A stretch of DNA of 64,000 nucleotides from Latrodectus hesperus (taxonomy: Eukaryota; Arthropoda; Arachnida; Araneae; Theridiidae). The position numbers and the translations under genes are program-made. Under the pieces are notes generated by a model. It searched no databases. It had not been told where the DNA came from and worked only from the letters and a program-made list of their open reading frames with translations. Shown one piece after another: positions 63,616 to 64,000 of this stretch (position 1 is the stretch's first letter; each line of letters starts with the position of its first letter). Location: contig CM075862.1 of assembly GCA_037975125.1 (NCBI GenBank), positions 45,906,277-45,970,276 on the forward strand, given 5' to 3'.

Positions 63616-63621
63616 AATAAA
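63616..63621 (+). terminator. Poly(A) signal of the transposase gene
   Basis: AATAAA begins 5 nt after the final stop and is followed by a T/GT-rich stretch (TTTTTTTCTCTATGTGTTCTC), suitable for cleavage and polyadenylation. Confidence 0.6.
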
Positions 63622-63719
63622 GATTTTTTTCTCTATGTGTTCTCATCATTGAGCAGTGTCTTGTCTCTGTCGTATGCATTATTCCTCCGTGCGCCTTGAA
63701 GAACTGTTTGTATGTGTAT

Positions 63720-63995
63720 AACACGTCGGTTTTCGGACATATCGGTACCATTTCAACGCTATTTAGGGTTTTCGCATGTGCTGAACATTTTGCGATGGTA
63801 AAAAGTAGGCGTTGCCATTCGAAAATTTCGAGTTTCTGTCACTATAACTGTAACCGCGAGGGCCAATTTGTTGCCATTCACAGAATCTCGAGCGCATATC
63901 TCAAAAGAACTATATTTGAAATATCATCTTGATCGGTTAAATAGAATGGACGCTAGAAGTGCAGATGTTGGCAAAGTTTTTTTATAATCACCCTG
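63720..63995 (-). repeat. Right terminal inverted repeat, 276 bp
   Basis: Inverted partner of 62064-62339. Open frames running through either arm are translations of the repeat and not genes. Confidence 0.95.
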
Positions 63996-64000
63996 TATAT

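Overview
The window looks like intergenic or intronic DNA from a large, AT-rich animal genome. The transposon families (Tc1/mariner elements with a DD41D triad, Tigger/pogo, piggyBac, an RNase-H-bearing LINE, tRNA-derived SINEs with CAA-type tails, a copia scrap) and the very long (AT)n tracts suggest an arthropod. From memory of similar repeats I would guess an arachnid, possibly a spider; this is inference, because no host marker gene is present to prove it. I find no complete host protein-coding gene. Most open frames are chance frames in AT-rich DNA, translated microsatellite, or antisense shadows of transposon remnants.

Layout. 0.2-2.1 kb: a composite repeat bounded by a short inverted repeat, with an internal duplication. 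3.4-3.9 and 13.6-14.1 kb: two 3' ends of a Tigger-like element. 9.2-10.9 kb: a 0.7-kb direct duplication, each copy holding a palindrome. 11.0 kb: a SINE. 16.0-16.3 kb: (AT)n, followed by a GC-richer non-coding island. 19.6-20.9 kb: a decayed but full-length mariner-like element. 20.9-27.5 kb: AT-rich and featureless. 27.5-28.2 kb: retroposon debris with a tiny insertion. 28.5-29.8 kb: a three-copy diverged tandem repeat leading into a candidate core promoter and first exon. 30.7-31.6 kb: piggyBac remnant. 33.0-33.9 kb: an internally deleted DD41D element. 38.7-40.0 kb: a 5'-truncated LINE with target-site duplications. 41.9 kb: copia-like scrap. 44-49.4 kb: dispersed repeats, (AT)n and two SINEs. 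50.66-51.33 kb: five tandem copies of a ~131-bp unit. 53.9 kb: Tc1-like scrap. 58.0-58.5 kb: a decayed alkaline-phosphatase exon that keeps its splice sites, next to a tandem duplication. 59.2-59.7 kb: a MITE and a perfect hairpin. 60.5-61.6 kb: more repeats.

The best preserved unit is at 62064-63995: a 1,932-bp DD41D mariner-like transposon inserted in a TA repeat. It has 276-bp terminal inverted repeats (outer 127 bp identical), TATA-Inr promoter signals, a 359-codon transposase reading frame broken by one TGA, and a poly(A) signal. Three distinct DD41D lineages occur in this one window, plus a MITE that shares the CAGGGTG terminus with the youngest element and so may depend on it or a relative. 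The elements share no pathway; the window is mainly a record of successive transposon waves.
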